From Hymenobacter guriensis (lineage in GTDB: Bacteria > Bacteroidota > Bacteroidia > Cytophagales > Hymenobacteraceae): a DNA stretch of 64,000 nt. The stretch covers positions 124,001 to 188,000 of the forward strand of contig NZ_JADWYK010000006.1 of the NCBI RefSeq assembly GCF_015773195.1. The letters are read 5' to 3'. The notes under the pieces are model-generated. The model did not search any database and was not told the DNA's origin. It was given only the letters and a program-made list of their open reading frames with translations. Made by a program: the position numbers and the translations under genes. Positions 9,580 through 18,244 of the stretch are shown one piece after another. Every line of letters starts with the position of its first letter. Positions within the stretch are counted from its first letter, which is position 1.

Positions 9580-10998
9580 ATGAATTCCATCATTGTACTT
9601 TCCGTTCTGGGCCTGGCCAACCTGTTTTTGGGCTTTCTGCGCTCCAACCGGTTGCTGCTGCCCGTGGCCATGCTCATTCTGCTGGTGGCCCTCGGGGTAA
9701 ACTACCTCGACTGGAACACCGGCCCGCTGTCGTTCTTCAGCGGGATGCTGGTGGTCGACAACTTCTCGGTGGCCTTCACGGGTATTGTGGTCGTTACGGC
9801 GCTGCTCCTATTGCCTTTCTCGCAGAAGTACGTGCGCGACGGCGAGCCGAACCTGGCCGAGTACTACTCCCTGCTGCTGTTTTCGCTCGTGGGCGCCATC
9901 ATGCTGGTGAGCTACAACCACCTGCTCATGCTGTTTCTGGGCATTGAAATCCTGAGCGTGGCCATGTACGTGCTGGCCGGCTCCGACAAGCGCAACCTGC
10001 GCTCCAACGAGGCCGCCCTGAAGTACTTTCTGATGGGCTCCTTCTTCACCGGGGTGCTGCTTTTTGGCGTGGCGCTGATCTACGGGGCTACGGGCACGTT
10101 CGAGCTGAGCCAGATCAGCGCGGCGGTGCAGAACCCGGCCCCCGGCTTCGAGTCGCTAACGCCCATGCTCTACATCGGTATGCTGATTATGCTGGTGGGT
10201 ATTGGCTTTAAAGTATCGGCGGCGCCCTTCCACTTCTGGACGCCCGACGTGTACGAGGGCACGCCCACGTTCTTCGCGGCCTTCATGAGTACGGTGGTGA
10301 AAACCGCCGGCTTCGCGGCCTTCCTGAAACTGCTGGTGCAGGCTTTCCCGGCCGCCAATGCCCAGGGCGTCTGGCTGCCCACGCTCACGGCCATGTGCGT
10401 ACTCACCCTGCTCATCGGCAACGTGGGCGCCGTGACCCAAACCAGTGTCAAGCGCATGCTGGCTTACTCCAGCATTTCGCACGCCGGCTACCTGCTCATT
10501 GCGCTGGTAGCTTTCAACGGGCAGCTGTACGGAGCCTCGGCCAACGGCATCATGTTCTATTCTCTGGCTTATTCGGTGGCCACAGTATCGGCCTTCGGGG
10601 TACTCAAGCTGGTGGCCGATGCCCGCATGCGCGAGGACTACGACGGGCTGAACGGCCTGGCCAAAACCAACCCGCTGCTGGCCTTCGCCCTCACGGTTTC
10701 CATGCTGAGTCTGGCTGGCATTCCGCTCACGGGCGGCTTCTTCGGCAAGTTCTTCATCTTCTCGGCAGCCGTGGAGAATGGCTACATCGGACTGGTTGTC
10801 TTCGCGGTGGTGATGTCGATGGTGAGCATCTACTATTACCTGCGCCCCATCATTGCCATGTACATGCGCCCGGCCGAAGACGAAACCACGGCCACTCCGG
10901 TACCGGTAGGCCCGTTTCAGTCGGCCACGCTACTGCTGCTGGCGTTGCTCACGGTGGTGCTGGGCGTGCTGCCCGGCCTGGTAGCCGGTATGCTCTAG
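9580..10998 (+). CDS. nuoN: NADH-quinone oxidoreductase subunit N
   Basis: Third antiporter-like subunit of complex I, 472 residues. Start ATG 9580 (MNSIIVLSVL). Family features: FLGIEILSVAMYVLAG with the conserved glutamate, GIGFKVSAAPFHFWTPDVYEG with the conserved lysine, TSVKRMLAYSSISHAGY, and a polytopic hydrophobic profile. It is 39 bases after nuoM and is the last gene of the run; a terminator follows at 11032-11065. Confidence 0.97.
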   Translation: MNSIIVLSVLGLANLFLGFLRSNRLLLPVAMLILLVALGVNYLDWNTGPLSFFSGMLVVDNFSVAFTGIVVVTALLLLPFSQKYVRDGEPNLAEYYSLLLFSLVGAIMLVSYNHLLMLFLGIEILSVAMYVLAGSDKRNLRSNEAALKYFLMGSFFTGVLLFGVALIYGATGTFELSQISAAVQNPAPGFESLTPMLYIGMLIMLVGIGFKVSAAPFHFWTPDVYEGTPTFFAAFMSTVVKTAGFAAFLKLLVQAFPAANAQGVWLPTLTAMCVLTLLIGNVGAVTQTSVKRMLAYSSISHAGYLLIALVAFNGQLYGASANGIMFYSLAYSVATVSAFGVLKLVADARMREDYDGLNGLAKTNPLLAFALTVSMLSLAGIPLTGGFFGKFFIFSAAVENGYIGLVVFAVVMSMVSIYYYLRPIIAMYMRPAEDETTATPVPVGPFQSATLLLLALLTVVLGVLPGLVAGML

Positions 10999-11031
10999 GC
11001 CCGCGCCGGACTCCCGAATTTCTTTTCCTGG

Positions 11032-11065
11032 AAAAGGCCTCTTTCATTCGGAAGGGGCCTTTTTC
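11032..11065 (+). terminator. Rho-independent terminator after nuoN
   Basis: AAAAGGCC / GGCCTTTT stem with additional internal pairing and a T-rich 3' side, 34 bases after the nuoN stop codon. Confidence 0.75.
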
Positions 11066-11102
11066 GTTACTCATCCCAGGCCCACCGCAGGGCCAATAAT
11101 AA

Positions 11103-11291
11103 CTCGCGCTGACGTTTCATACGCATCTGGCGGGGCTTCATACGCTGCCGGAACCCCTTTAAATGCTCGCGCTGACGTGTAGGACACTCAGGCTGACGTC
11201 TCGGACGCTCGCGCTCAGGTGTAAGACGCTCGCGGCCAAGTGCCGGAGGGGGATGGACACATCTAGAAGGCCCGCGCCGAGGTACAGAAGG
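11103..11291. repeat. Degenerate 21-bp tandem array 1
   Basis: Nine consecutive 21-bp units start at 11103, 11124, 11145, 11166, 11187, 11208, 11229, 11250 and 11271. The best-preserved units begin CTCGCGCTGACGT or a close variant (11103, 11166, 11187, 11208); units 2, 3, 8 and 9 are strongly diverged but keep the length exactly. It fills most of the gap between nuoN and the beta-lactamase-like gene. The period being divisible by three keeps frames open: the plus frame reads LALTCRT, LRLTSRT, LALRCKT. I regard those frames as non-genic. Confidence 0.8.
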
Positions 11292-11362
11292 GGCTGGGGC
11301 GCGGCTTTCGGGGGAATCGGCCTATACTTGCGGCTGATTTTGCGCTTCTCTTGTCTCCGGCT

Positions 11363-12550
11363 ATGAAATGCTTTCCTGCCTTGGTCCTGCTGCTGGGGGT
11401 CCCATTGCTAGGTACTGCTCAGGCGCCCAGCCCCGACTCGCTCACCACCCAGCTAAGTCGTCTGGCTTCGGCCTCCGGGCTGCCGGGGTTTGGGGTAGCG
11501 GTAGTGAATAGCACCGGCATTTTGTATGAGCACAGCTTCGGGTACGCCAACCGGCAAACCCGCCAGCCTTACTCAGCCGGCACTATTCAGAACGTGGGCT
11601 CGGTCAGCAAAACCTTTATTGGGGTGGCGTTGCTGAAAGCCGTGGAGCAGGGGCTGTTTACGCTCGATACGCCCATTAACGAGGTGCTGCCTTTTGCCGT
11701 GCACCACCCCCGGGCGCCCGCCCAGCCCATTACCATCCGGCAGCTGGCCACGCACACCTCGGGCATTATCGACCGCGAAGCGGCCTACCGGAAAGCCTAC
11801 GTGCCGCGGACGGCGGCCACGGCGGCCCTCGACTCGGCGGAGCGGCACGCCCTGGCCCAATGGCAGCTGGCCGCCTTTCTGCGCGACTACCTGAGCCCGA
11901 AGGGCCGCACGTTTCGCCCCGCCAACTTCAGCCCCGATGCGCCGGGCACCGCGTATCACTACAGCAACATCGGCGCCGCGCTGGCGGCTTACCTGATTGA
12001 GCTGAAGTCGGGCCTGAGCTTTGCCGAGTATACGCGGCGCTACATTTTCGAGCCGCTGAAAATGCACGACTCCGGCTGGCTGTACGAGCCGCGCCGCGCC
12101 AACCGGTACGCCCTCAACTACAAGCCCGGCGGCCAACCCCTCTGCCCCTACTCCCTGCTCACCTACCCCGACGGCGGCCTGCTCACGACGCCCCACGACT
12201 TGGGCCTCTACCTCGCCGAAATATTACGGGGCGCGGCCGGTCAGCCTTCACTACTGCTAACCCACGCCTCGTTTCAGACGATGCTGGGGCCGCAGTTTGC
12301 GGCTGCCGCTCCCCCACGCAACCTCCACCCGAAAGAGCCCAATTCCGGCATTTTCTGGGCTATCCGCCGCAACGGCCAAATCGGGCACACCGGCAGCGAC
12401 CCGGGTGCTTCGTCGTTTATGTTCTACAACCCGCAAACCGGCATCGGCAAAGTATTCATCACCAATGTGGCGCTGGACGAAAACGAAGCCCTGACGAAGC
12501 AGTTCGGCGCCATCTGGCAGCTGCTGGATACCCTGCCCGCTGCCAAGTAA
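11363..12550 (+). CDS. Secreted serine hydrolase, class C beta-lactamase / DD-peptidase family
   Basis: A 395-residue exported protein. I take the ATG 11363 because it opens a clean signal peptide (MKCFPALVLLLGVPLLGTAQA); a TTG four codons upstream is the alternative. The class C / AmpC-type active site is complete: SVSK (Ser80, Lys83), YSN in YHYSNIGAAL, and HTG in GHTGSDPG near the C-terminus in place of KTG. Members cleave or transfer amide or ester bonds. The group includes beta-lactamases, DD-peptidases and esterases, so substrate and resistance cannot be inferred. It stands alone, with array 1 upstream and a convergent exonuclease gene 9 bases downstream. Confidence 0.9.
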   Translation: MKCFPALVLLLGVPLLGTAQAPSPDSLTTQLSRLASASGLPGFGVAVVNSTGILYEHSFGYANRQTRQPYSAGTIQNVGSVSKTFIGVALLKAVEQGLFTLDTPINEVLPFAVHHPRAPAQPITIRQLATHTSGIIDREAAYRKAYVPRTAATAALDSAERHALAQWQLAAFLRDYLSPKGRTFRPANFSPDAPGTAYHYSNIGAALAAYLIELKSGLSFAEYTRRYIFEPLKMHDSGWLYEPRRANRYALNYKPGGQPLCPYSLLTYPDGGLLTTPHDLGLYLAEILRGAAGQPSLLLTHASFQTMLGPQFAAAAPPRNLHPKEPNSGIFWAIRRNGQIGHTGSDPGASSFMFYNPQTGIGKVFITNVALDENEALTKQFGAIWQLLDTLPAAK

Positions 12551-12559
12551 CCCGGTGCC

Positions 12560-13354
12560 TCAGGCCCGGCGCATCACGGCGCTCAGCTCATCGGCGTACA
12601 TCACGGCTTCATCGGAGAAAGGCTCTTCGCCCCGGAACTTCTGGAGCAGGCGGGCCGTGGTGATGATGTCCTTCTGGCAGTAATGGACGATGCGCGGCAG
12701 GTCGTTGTCAGTGTAGTACACGCGGGCCACGTCGGCACCCGTAATGTCGTCCTTGGGCGTGGGAATGCCGAACATGGCGGCGAGCAACGCCAGGGACGTG
12801 TAGGATTTCCGGTCGCCGAACTTCCAGAGCTCCATGGTATCGAGGTGGTTGATTTCCCAGGGCTTCTTGCCGGCTACATCGAGCTGAGGCGGCAGCTGCA
12901 GCCCGTTGATGAGTAGGCGGCGGCCCAGGTAAGGGAAGTCGAACTCCTTGCCGTTGTGGGCGCAGAGCAGGTAGCTAGGCTTTCGGGCCAGCAGGGCGGC
13001 AAACTCGCGCAACATAGCTTTTTCGTCGTGGTCGGCAAAGCTTTTCACCCGGAAGCGCCACCGCTCCTCCTGCTTGTCGAAGAAAAAGCAGCCGACGGAA
13101 ATGCACACCACTTTGCCAAACTCGGCGTAGATGCCGGCCTGCTCAAATAGGCTGGTAGCGTGCAGGTGGTCGGGCAGGGGCTCCACGTCGGCAGCGCTGG
13201 ACTGCCAGCCTTTCTCGCGGCGCAGGGCATGGCACTTATGCTCCCAGAGCAGGCGCAGCATGTCATTCAGCTCGTCGTGGCAGCCCACGCAGGGCACAGT
13301 TTCGATGTCGAGGACGAACAGCTGATCAAGGGAAACTTTGTGCAAAATCTGCAT
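12560..13354 (-). CDS. Predicted 3'-5' exonuclease, PolB-like DEDDy family
   Basis: A 264-residue DnaQ-fold exonuclease of the type annotated as predicted PolB-like 3'-5' exonuclease. Exo I motif LDIETVP (Asp16, Glu18), Exo II region AHNGKEFDFPYLGRR, and Exo III YCQKDIITTARL with the tyrosine of the DEDDy class are all visible, so two-metal catalysis should be intact. Start ATG at 13354. It is a single gene convergent with the hydrolase, with its own candidate promoter at 13385-13417. The family is widespread but its cellular role is not well defined; DNA repair is a guess. Confidence 0.88.
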   Translation of the reverse strand: MQILHKVSLDQLFVLDIETVPCVGCHDELNDMLRLLWEHKCHALRREKGWQSSAADVEPLPDHLHATSLFEQAGIYAEFGKVVCISVGCFFFDKQEERWRFRVKSFADHDEKAMLREFAALLARKPSYLLCAHNGKEFDFPYLGRRLLINGLQLPPQLDVAGKKPWEINHLDTMELWKFGDRKSYTSLALLAAMFGIPTPKDDITGADVARVYYTDNDLPRIVHYCQKDIITTARLLQKFRGEEPFSDEAVMYADELSAVMRRA

Positions 13355-13384
13355 AGCCGGGCGCCACTAACTGAATTCGGATAC

Positions 13385-13417
13385 CGAATATAGGCTTTCC
13401 CAGGGCACGGCCCCAAA
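13385..13417 (-). promoter_or_regulatory. Candidate promoter of the exonuclease gene
   Basis: Reading the minus strand, TTTG (13414-13417), 21 bases, then TATATTCG (13385-13392; one mismatch to TAnnTTTG). Start codon about 30 bases downstream. Confidence 0.4.
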
Positions 13418-13643
13418 TAAAACCGCCGACCAACCACGAGGGCCGGCCGGCGGGCGTTTGTTTTCACAGGGTTAGTGTTTTCAGATCAGTAAACTCAAAA
13501 CCAGCTCCTAAAATTCCGGCTGGTATTGGTGGTACTTAACTTTTCCGGCATTACATCAGCGGCCCCGGACTTTCTCCGCTACGACCCGGATCTGCCGGGG
13601 CCACTGACTGTACAAAGGTGCAGGAACCCGCGGGCGTGCACAA
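13418..13643. other. Intergenic region between exonuclease and response regulator
   Basis: No gene seen. It contains an 8-bp inverted repeat GGCCCCGG / CCGGGGCC with a loop of about 28 bases (roughly 13560-13604) without a T-run, which might be a weak 3' structure of the response regulator transcript. Confidence 0.4.
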
Positions 13644-13659
13644 TCACATATAGATGTGA
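13644..13659. promoter_or_regulatory. 16-bp palindrome TCACAT-N4-ATGTGA (site 1)
   Basis: Perfect palindrome TCACAT/ATGTGA around ATAG, 3 bases beyond the stop of the response regulator gene. A near-copy flanks the other side of the same gene at 14383-14398. Possible binding site; the factor is unknown. Confidence 0.45.
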
Positions 13660-13662
13660 AAT

Positions 13663-14319
13663 TTAGGTAAGGCCCTGGCGCAGGGCTTTGCTCACGGCCT
13701 CCGTCATGGAGCGCACGTGCAGCTTTTCGTAGATTTTCTTGATGTGGGAGCGGACGGTATCGAGGGAAATACCCCGGTCGGCAGCAATCATCTTGTAGCT
13801 ATAGCCTTCTACCAGCAGGTTGAGTACCTCCTGCTCGCGGGCGCTCAGGTTGGCCGGCGAGTCTTCGGGCGGAGCCGCGGCTTTGGGCGGGGTGCGCGGA
13901 AACAGCTTGAGCACCTGGCGGGCAATGGCGGGCGTCATAGGGGCGCCGCCGGCCCGCACCTCGCTGATGGCATCGAGCAGCTTTACGGGCGGCGTTTTCT
14001 TGAGCAGGTAGCCGTCGGCCCCGGCACAGATGGCATCGAACACCCGGTCGTTGTCTTCAAACACGGTCAGCATCACCACGCTCACGCCCGGCGACACACT
14101 TTTGATGCGGCGCAGGCCCTCGATACCCGTCATGCCGGGCATATCGATGTCCATCAGCACCACGTCGGGGCGCAGGCGGCTGATGTCGGTTTCGGTTTGG
14201 GTGCAGTTGCCAAGGGCGCCGGCCAGCTCCAGGCCGGGTGTGCCGGCTAGCAGCTGACTGAGGCTGGCGCGTAAATCGGTGTTGTCTTCGTAGATGAGGA
14301 CGCGGGTGTTTTTTTCCAT
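13663..14319 (-). CDS. NarL/FixJ-family response regulator
   Basis: A 218-residue DNA-binding response regulator. Receiver domain residues 1 to about 125: acidic pair Glu11-Asp12, phospho-acceptor Asp57 in LMDIDMPG, a conserved Thr in VVMLTVFED, and Lys in YLLKKTPP. LuxR-type helix-turn-helix from about residue 150: LSAREQEVLNLLVEGYSYKMIA...SLDTVRSHIKKIYEKLHV. I chose ATG 14319 (MEKNTRVLIYEDN); the frame extends to 14382 but without family sequence. It lies 92 bases after the histidine kinase gene in the same direction and is almost certainly its partner. It is flanked by two similar 16-bp palindromes. Confidence 0.95.
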   Translation of the reverse strand: MEKNTRVLIYEDNTDLRASLSQLLAGTPGLELAGALGNCTQTETDISRLRPDVVLMDIDMPGMTGIEGLRRIKSVSPGVSVVMLTVFEDNDRVFDAICAGADGYLLKKTPPVKLLDAISEVRAGGAPMTPAIARQVLKLFPRTPPKAAAPPEDSPANLSAREQEVLNLLVEGYSYKMIAADRGISLDTVRSHIKKIYEKLHVRSMTEAVSKALRQGLT

Positions 14320-14382
14320 AACGGTGGCACAGAGCAAGGCTAGACGGTCAGTAAAGATACCAGGTAGCTGGCCTGCCCACAC

Positions 14383-14398
14383 TCACACAATGATGTGA
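14383..14398. promoter_or_regulatory. 16-bp palindrome TCACAC-N4-ATGTGA (site 2)
   Basis: Imperfect palindrome between the kinase stop and the response regulator start, 11 of 12 arm bases identical to site 1 at 13644-13659. Its position fits an autoregulatory site for the regulator. Confidence 0.45.
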
Positions 14399-14411
14399 CT
14401 TACAAGGAAAA

Positions 14412-17400
14412 CTACGCCGCTTTCAGCGGCACGCTCAGCTCCAGCTTGGTACCCTTGCCTGGGGCCGTAATGATGTCGAGCTGGCCGCGGAGGGCGGCGG
14501 CGCGGGTGCGCATGTTGGTGAGGCCGTTGCCGCCGCCCTTGGCCGGGTCCTTGGGGTCGAAGCCTACACCGTTGTCTTCCACCGTGAGGGTAAGGCGGTT
14601 GTACTGGTAGTCGAGGTGAATGCGGGCCTCCTCGCACTGGGCGTACTTGGCCAGATTGTTTACGGCCTCTTTATAGAGCAGGAAAAACTCCCGGCGGGCA
14701 CGCATTTCCAGCCGCAGGCCCTGCACCTCAGGTGCAACCGTGAAGGCAAAATCGATACCCCGGGCCTCCAGCACATCCGAAGCGAAAATGCGCATCCGCG
14801 ACAGGACAGCTTCCATCGAGTCGTGCGCGGGGTTGATGGCCCACACGATGTCGTCCATGGAGTCAAGCATGCGGCGCGAGCTTTCACTTATCTGGTCGAG
14901 CAATTGGGTAGCCTGCTCGGGGCGGTTCTGGTGCTGGTGGTTGCGGGCCAGGGTGCTCAGAATACCGATGCTGCTGAGCGTGGAGCCCATGTCGTCGTGC
15001 AGGTCGCGGGCAATGTTGTGGCGCACCCGTTCCAGGGCCAAGAGCTGACGCACCCGCACCCGGTAGGCCAGAAACAGCAGCCCCACCAGCAGCCAGGCGG
15101 CCAGCACCCGAAACCACCACGTCTGGTACCACGGCGGCGTTACTACAATGCGGAGTGAGGCGCCCTGCTGGTTCCAGACGCCGTCGTTGTTGGCGGCGCG
15201 CACCTGGAACAGGTAGGTGCCGGGGTCGAGATTGGTATAGGTGGCTTCGTGGCGGGCCCCGGCTTCAATCCAGTCGTCGTCGAACCCCCGCAACCGGTAC
15301 ATAAAGCTGTTTTTGGAAGGCAGCTGAAAGTTCAGGGCGGCAAATTCGATGGAAAAGAAGTTTTCTCGCGGGCCCAGCCGCAGAGTGCGCCGCTCGGTGA
15401 TGGAGGTATCGAGGCGCACGGGCTGGTTGAACTTGCGGAAGCCAGTAAGCACCACGGGCGGCGCCGTCTGGTTTACGGGAACCGCGCCCGGCCGAAACGA
15501 AATCAGCCCGCTGATGCCCCCGAAGTACAGTCGTCCATCGGAGCCGGCCCACTGCGAGCCGGCATTGAACTCGTCTTGGGCCAGCCCGTCGCGCATGTCG
15601 TAGGTGCGCACCTGCAGCGTAGTGGGCGAAAAGTGGGCAATACCCTTGTTGGTGGAAAGCCACAGATTGCCTTCACGGTCGGGCAATAGAGCGTACACCA
15701 CGTCGTTGGGCAGGCCCTGGGGCTCCCGGAACGTGGTGAACAAACCTTTCTCGGCGTCGTCGAGGCGGCTCAGGCCCCCACCTTCGGTGCCAATCCAGAG
15801 CGTGCCGGCCCGGTCCTGCACGATGCCGCGCACAAAGTTGCTGCTGAGGGTGCGAGGCTGGCCGGGCACGTTGCGGTAGGGTCGGCACAGGCCGGTGCGT
15901 GGGTCCAGTAAACATAGGCCGCCCCCACCCGTGCCCACCCACAGGCGACCCTGTCGGTCACGGTAGCTCATGCGGATGTAGTTGGTGCCAAAGCTGGCTT
16001 TGGGCGTCAGGGGCTTGTCGCGGTAGATGGTGCTGCGGCCGGTGGCGGGGTCGAAGAGGTTTAGGCCGTTTTCGGTGCTCACCCAAAGCTGGCCGGAGGG
16101 GTCGAGCAGAATAGCACGCACAGCATTATCACTCAGGCTGCCGGGCTGGGCCGGGTCGTGGCGAAAGTGACGTACCTGGCCGGTAGCGGGGTCGAGGCAG
16201 TCGAGGCCGCTGCGCTGCGTGCCTACCCAAAGCCGGCCTTCCTTATCAAAGCACAGGGCCCGGATGAAGTTTTCGCTGAGGCTGGCGGGCCGGGCCGGGT
16301 CGTAGCGGTAGCTGTGGCGCTGGCCGGCAGCAGCATCGTAGCACACCACGCCGTTTTCCTGGGTTCCGGCCCACAAACGGCCTTGCTTGTCTTCGCAAAC
16401 GGCCCATACGGGGTCAGGCTGGGCGGTAACGGGGACGGTCGTGAAGGTGGCCGGGCGCGGCATAAACGAGGCTACCCCGCCCTCGGTACCCACCCAGATA
16501 AGGCCGCTACGGTCCTGAAACAAGGCCTGCACCGTGTTTTCGGGCAGCAGGTGCGGGCGGCCCAACTGAGCCTGGTAGGGCGCAAACGTATTCGTCACGC
16601 GGTCCAGCTGGTGCAGACCCTCATCGGTACCAACCCAGAGGCGGCCCTGGGCATCTTCCAGAATGCTGCGCACAGCGTCGCTACGCAGGCTGCCGGTCCG
16701 GCCCGGCTCGTGGCGGAAGACCAGCTCCTCCCGGGCTCCGGTCAATGATACGAAGCGTAGCCCATGTACTTCCGTGCCCACCCACACGCCGCCCGTCTGG
16801 CTGATGCACAAGGCAGTAATGGCGGAAGGCGTTTGCCAGTTCGGGCGGGCAGCCAGCCGTTCGCTGGCCGTATCGAGGTAGCTGAGCTGGCCGGCCCCGG
16901 TGCCCACCCAGATACGCCCCTGGGCATCCTGGGCAATGGCACGCACGGAGTTCTGCCGCACGTTAGGAGAGGTTTCCGGGGGGTGCTGATAAAGTCGGAA
17001 CTGCCCGGTTTGCGGGTTGAAGCGGTGCAGCCCGCCCTCCGTGCCTACCCATAGTGTCCCGCTTCGGTCGCAGAAAACGGACCGCACAAAGTTGTCGGCG
17101 AGGGAGCCGGCCTGTCCGTCTTCGTGCTTGAACACCTGAAAACGGCCGGTGACGGGGTCGTAGCGGTTGAGGCCGCCGCCGCCGGTACCTACCCACAGCT
17201 GGCCGCGCTTGTCCACAGCCATCGAAAGAATAAAGTTGCTGCTCAGGCTGCCTTCCAACTGGGGGTCGTTGCGCAGAACCCGGAAGCCGGCCCCATCGTA
17301 GCGGTTGAGGCCGTCCTGGGTGCCCAGCCACAGAAAGCCGCGCGGGTCCTGGGCCATGCAGTACACGCTGTTTTCCGATAAGCCCTGCTCGGTGGTGAGC

Positions 17401-17489
17401 GTGCGGAACGTGAGCGGCAGGGCCGGCTGGGCCGCGGCTAGGCGCCCCAGAAACAGCAGCAGTAAGAAGAACAGGGTACAAGGCTTCAT
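14412..17489 (-). CDS. Two-component sensor histidine kinase with periplasmic propeller domains
   Basis: A 1025-residue sensor. I place the start at ATG 17489, which gives the signal peptide MKPCTLFFLLLLFLGRLAAA; the open frame runs upstream to 18065 but that part is antisense-like and overlaps sdpI. Residues about 25-740 hold many Reg_prop repeats (GRLWVGTxxGL and LWxGTEGG...), predicted to form two seven-bladed propellers. A Y_Y_Y domain (LDPGTYLFQVRAANNDGVWN) follows, then one membrane helix (WWFRVLAAWLLVGLLFLAY). The cytoplasmic HisKA_3 box is ARDLHDDMGSTLSS with His831. The HATPase_c domain has EAVNNLAKYAQ, VEDNGVGFDP and GNGLTNMRTRA. Ligand unknown. The family often senses glycans, but no polysaccharide genes adjoin it. 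Confidence 0.95.
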   Translation of the reverse strand: MKPCTLFFLLLLFLGRLAAAQPALPLTFRTLTTEQGLSENSVYCMAQDPRGFLWLGTQDGLNRYDGAGFRVLRNDPQLEGSLSSNFILSMAVDKRGQLWVGTGGGGLNRYDPVTGRFQVFKHEDGQAGSLADNFVRSVFCDRSGTLWVGTEGGLHRFNPQTGQFRLYQHPPETSPNVRQNSVRAIAQDAQGRIWVGTGAGQLSYLDTASERLAARPNWQTPSAITALCISQTGGVWVGTEVHGLRFVSLTGAREELVFRHEPGRTGSLRSDAVRSILEDAQGRLWVGTDEGLHQLDRVTNTFAPYQAQLGRPHLLPENTVQALFQDRSGLIWVGTEGGVASFMPRPATFTTVPVTAQPDPVWAVCEDKQGRLWAGTQENGVVCYDAAAGQRHSYRYDPARPASLSENFIRALCFDKEGRLWVGTQRSGLDCLDPATGQVRHFRHDPAQPGSLSDNAVRAILLDPSGQLWVSTENGLNLFDPATGRSTIYRDKPLTPKASFGTNYIRMSYRDRQGRLWVGTGGGGLCLLDPRTGLCRPYRNVPGQPRTLSSNFVRGIVQDRAGTLWIGTEGGGLSRLDDAEKGLFTTFREPQGLPNDVVYALLPDREGNLWLSTNKGIAHFSPTTLQVRTYDMRDGLAQDEFNAGSQWAGSDGRLYFGGISGLISFRPGAVPVNQTAPPVVLTGFRKFNQPVRLDTSITERRTLRLGPRENFFSIEFAALNFQLPSKNSFMYRLRGFDDDWIEAGARHEATYTNLDPGTYLFQVRAANNDGVWNQQGASLRIVVTPPWYQTWWFRVLAAWLLVGLLFLAYRVRVRQLLALERVRHNIARDLHDDMGSTLSSIGILSTLARNHQHQNRPEQATQLLDQISESSRRMLDSMDDIVWAINPAHDSMEAVLSRMRIFASDVLEARGIDFAFTVAPEVQGLRLEMRARREFFLLYKEAVNNLAKYAQCEEARIHLDYQYNRLTLTVEDNGVGFDPKDPAKGGGNGLTNMRTRAAALRGQLDIITAPGKGTKLELSVPLKAA

Positions 17490-17531
17490 GCAGGCACGGG
17501 CGCCCAGCCACCAGTGCCGGTGCAGCCCCGC

Positions 17532-17539
17532 CAAAGCTA
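17532..17539 (-). promoter_or_regulatory. Candidate -7 element of the histidine kinase gene
   Basis: Minus-strand TAGCTTTG matches TAnnTTTG exactly, 43 bases before the chosen start codon. No clear -33 element. It sits in the loop of a GC-rich inverted repeat (CAGCCCCGCC / GGCGGGGGCTG, 17522-17556) that follows the sdpI stop. Confidence 0.35.
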
Positions 17540-17569
17540 GCAAAATCGGCGGGGGCTGCCATAGCCCGC

Positions 17570-18223
17570 TTAAGCAGCGTTCAGCATCTGCCGGTACAGG
17601 TAGTATGAGTAGACATAGGTGGCTACCACCGTCCCCAGCACGCCCGCCACCAGCACCGTAGTAGCCACCGGCGCCGACCAGAAAGCCAGCCCCGCACTCA
17701 GTAGCCCTACCCCGAAGAACAGGTAGCCGCCCAGCCGGTGCGTCCGGGCCCAGATAATGGTCGACTCCAACGCCCACGGCGTGCGGATGCCCACAAAGTA
17801 ATTTTGCGGCACGGTGGTCAGGTAATTGCCCAGCAGGGCGAAAAATAAGCCGAGTATTACGGCCAAGCCGCTGCCGGGCGGCGTGCCAGCGTGCTGCGCC
17901 ACGTACAGGCTGTACAGGCTCACCCCGCTTAGCATAGCCACCAGCAGAAACTGTAGCTTCTGGTAGTTTACGCTGGTGCCGCTCAACTGCTTTTTTGGGT
18001 CGAAGCGGGGCAGAAAATGCAGCAGTGCGTACATGCCCAACGGCAGAGCCAGGCAGAGCCACCACATGCTTTCTTTAGCCGTGAAGCCGTTGGCCTGCCC
18101 ATTAGCATCGAAGTGGGTGGGAATCTGGGCCGGCAACGCATCCCAGCAATACACCAAGTAGGCAGTGGGCAGTACCAAGGCAATAAGGGAAAGCAGGGAC
18201 CAGAGCGAGAAAGGCGTTTTCAT
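17570..18223 (-). CDS. sdpI: SdpI-family membrane protein
   Basis: A 217-residue polytopic membrane protein. The N-terminal part is a DUF1648-type segment (ALPAQIPTHFDANGQANGFT) and the C-terminal part an SdpI segment (NYFVGIRTPWALES). About six hydrophobic helices. In Bacillus, SdpI is the immunity protein against the SdpC killing toxin and also captures the SdpR repressor at the membrane. It starts 21 bases after the ArsR-type gene, so the two form an operon like sdpRI. No SdpC-like toxin is seen nearby. The gene symbol rests on family and gene order. Confidence 0.85.
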   Translation of the reverse strand: MKTPFSLWSLLSLIALVLPTAYLVYCWDALPAQIPTHFDANGQANGFTAKESMWWLCLALPLGMYALLHFLPRFDPKKQLSGTSVNYQKLQFLLVAMLSGVSLYSLYVAQHAGTPPGSGLAVILGLFFALLGNYLTTVPQNYFVGIRTPWALESTIIWARTHRLGGYLFFGVGLLSAGLAFWSAPVATTVLVAGVLGTVVATYVYSYYLYRQMLNAA

Positions 18224-18244
18224 AAGATTGGAGCTAGCGAAAGG

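Noticed and set aside
11351..11362. TTG start for the beta-lactamase-like gene
   Set aside because: Adds four residues before a normal Met-Lys signal peptide; ATG 11363 is the simpler choice.
11363..12550. Calling the hydrolase an antibiotic-resistance gene
   Set aside because: SxxK/YxN/HTG is shared by esterases and peptidases. Sequence alone does not show beta-lactam hydrolysis.
14412..18065. Histidine kinase starting at 18065 (1217 residues)
   Set aside because: The extra N-terminal part overlaps sdpI in another frame and lacks domains. ATG 17489 gives a clean signal peptide.
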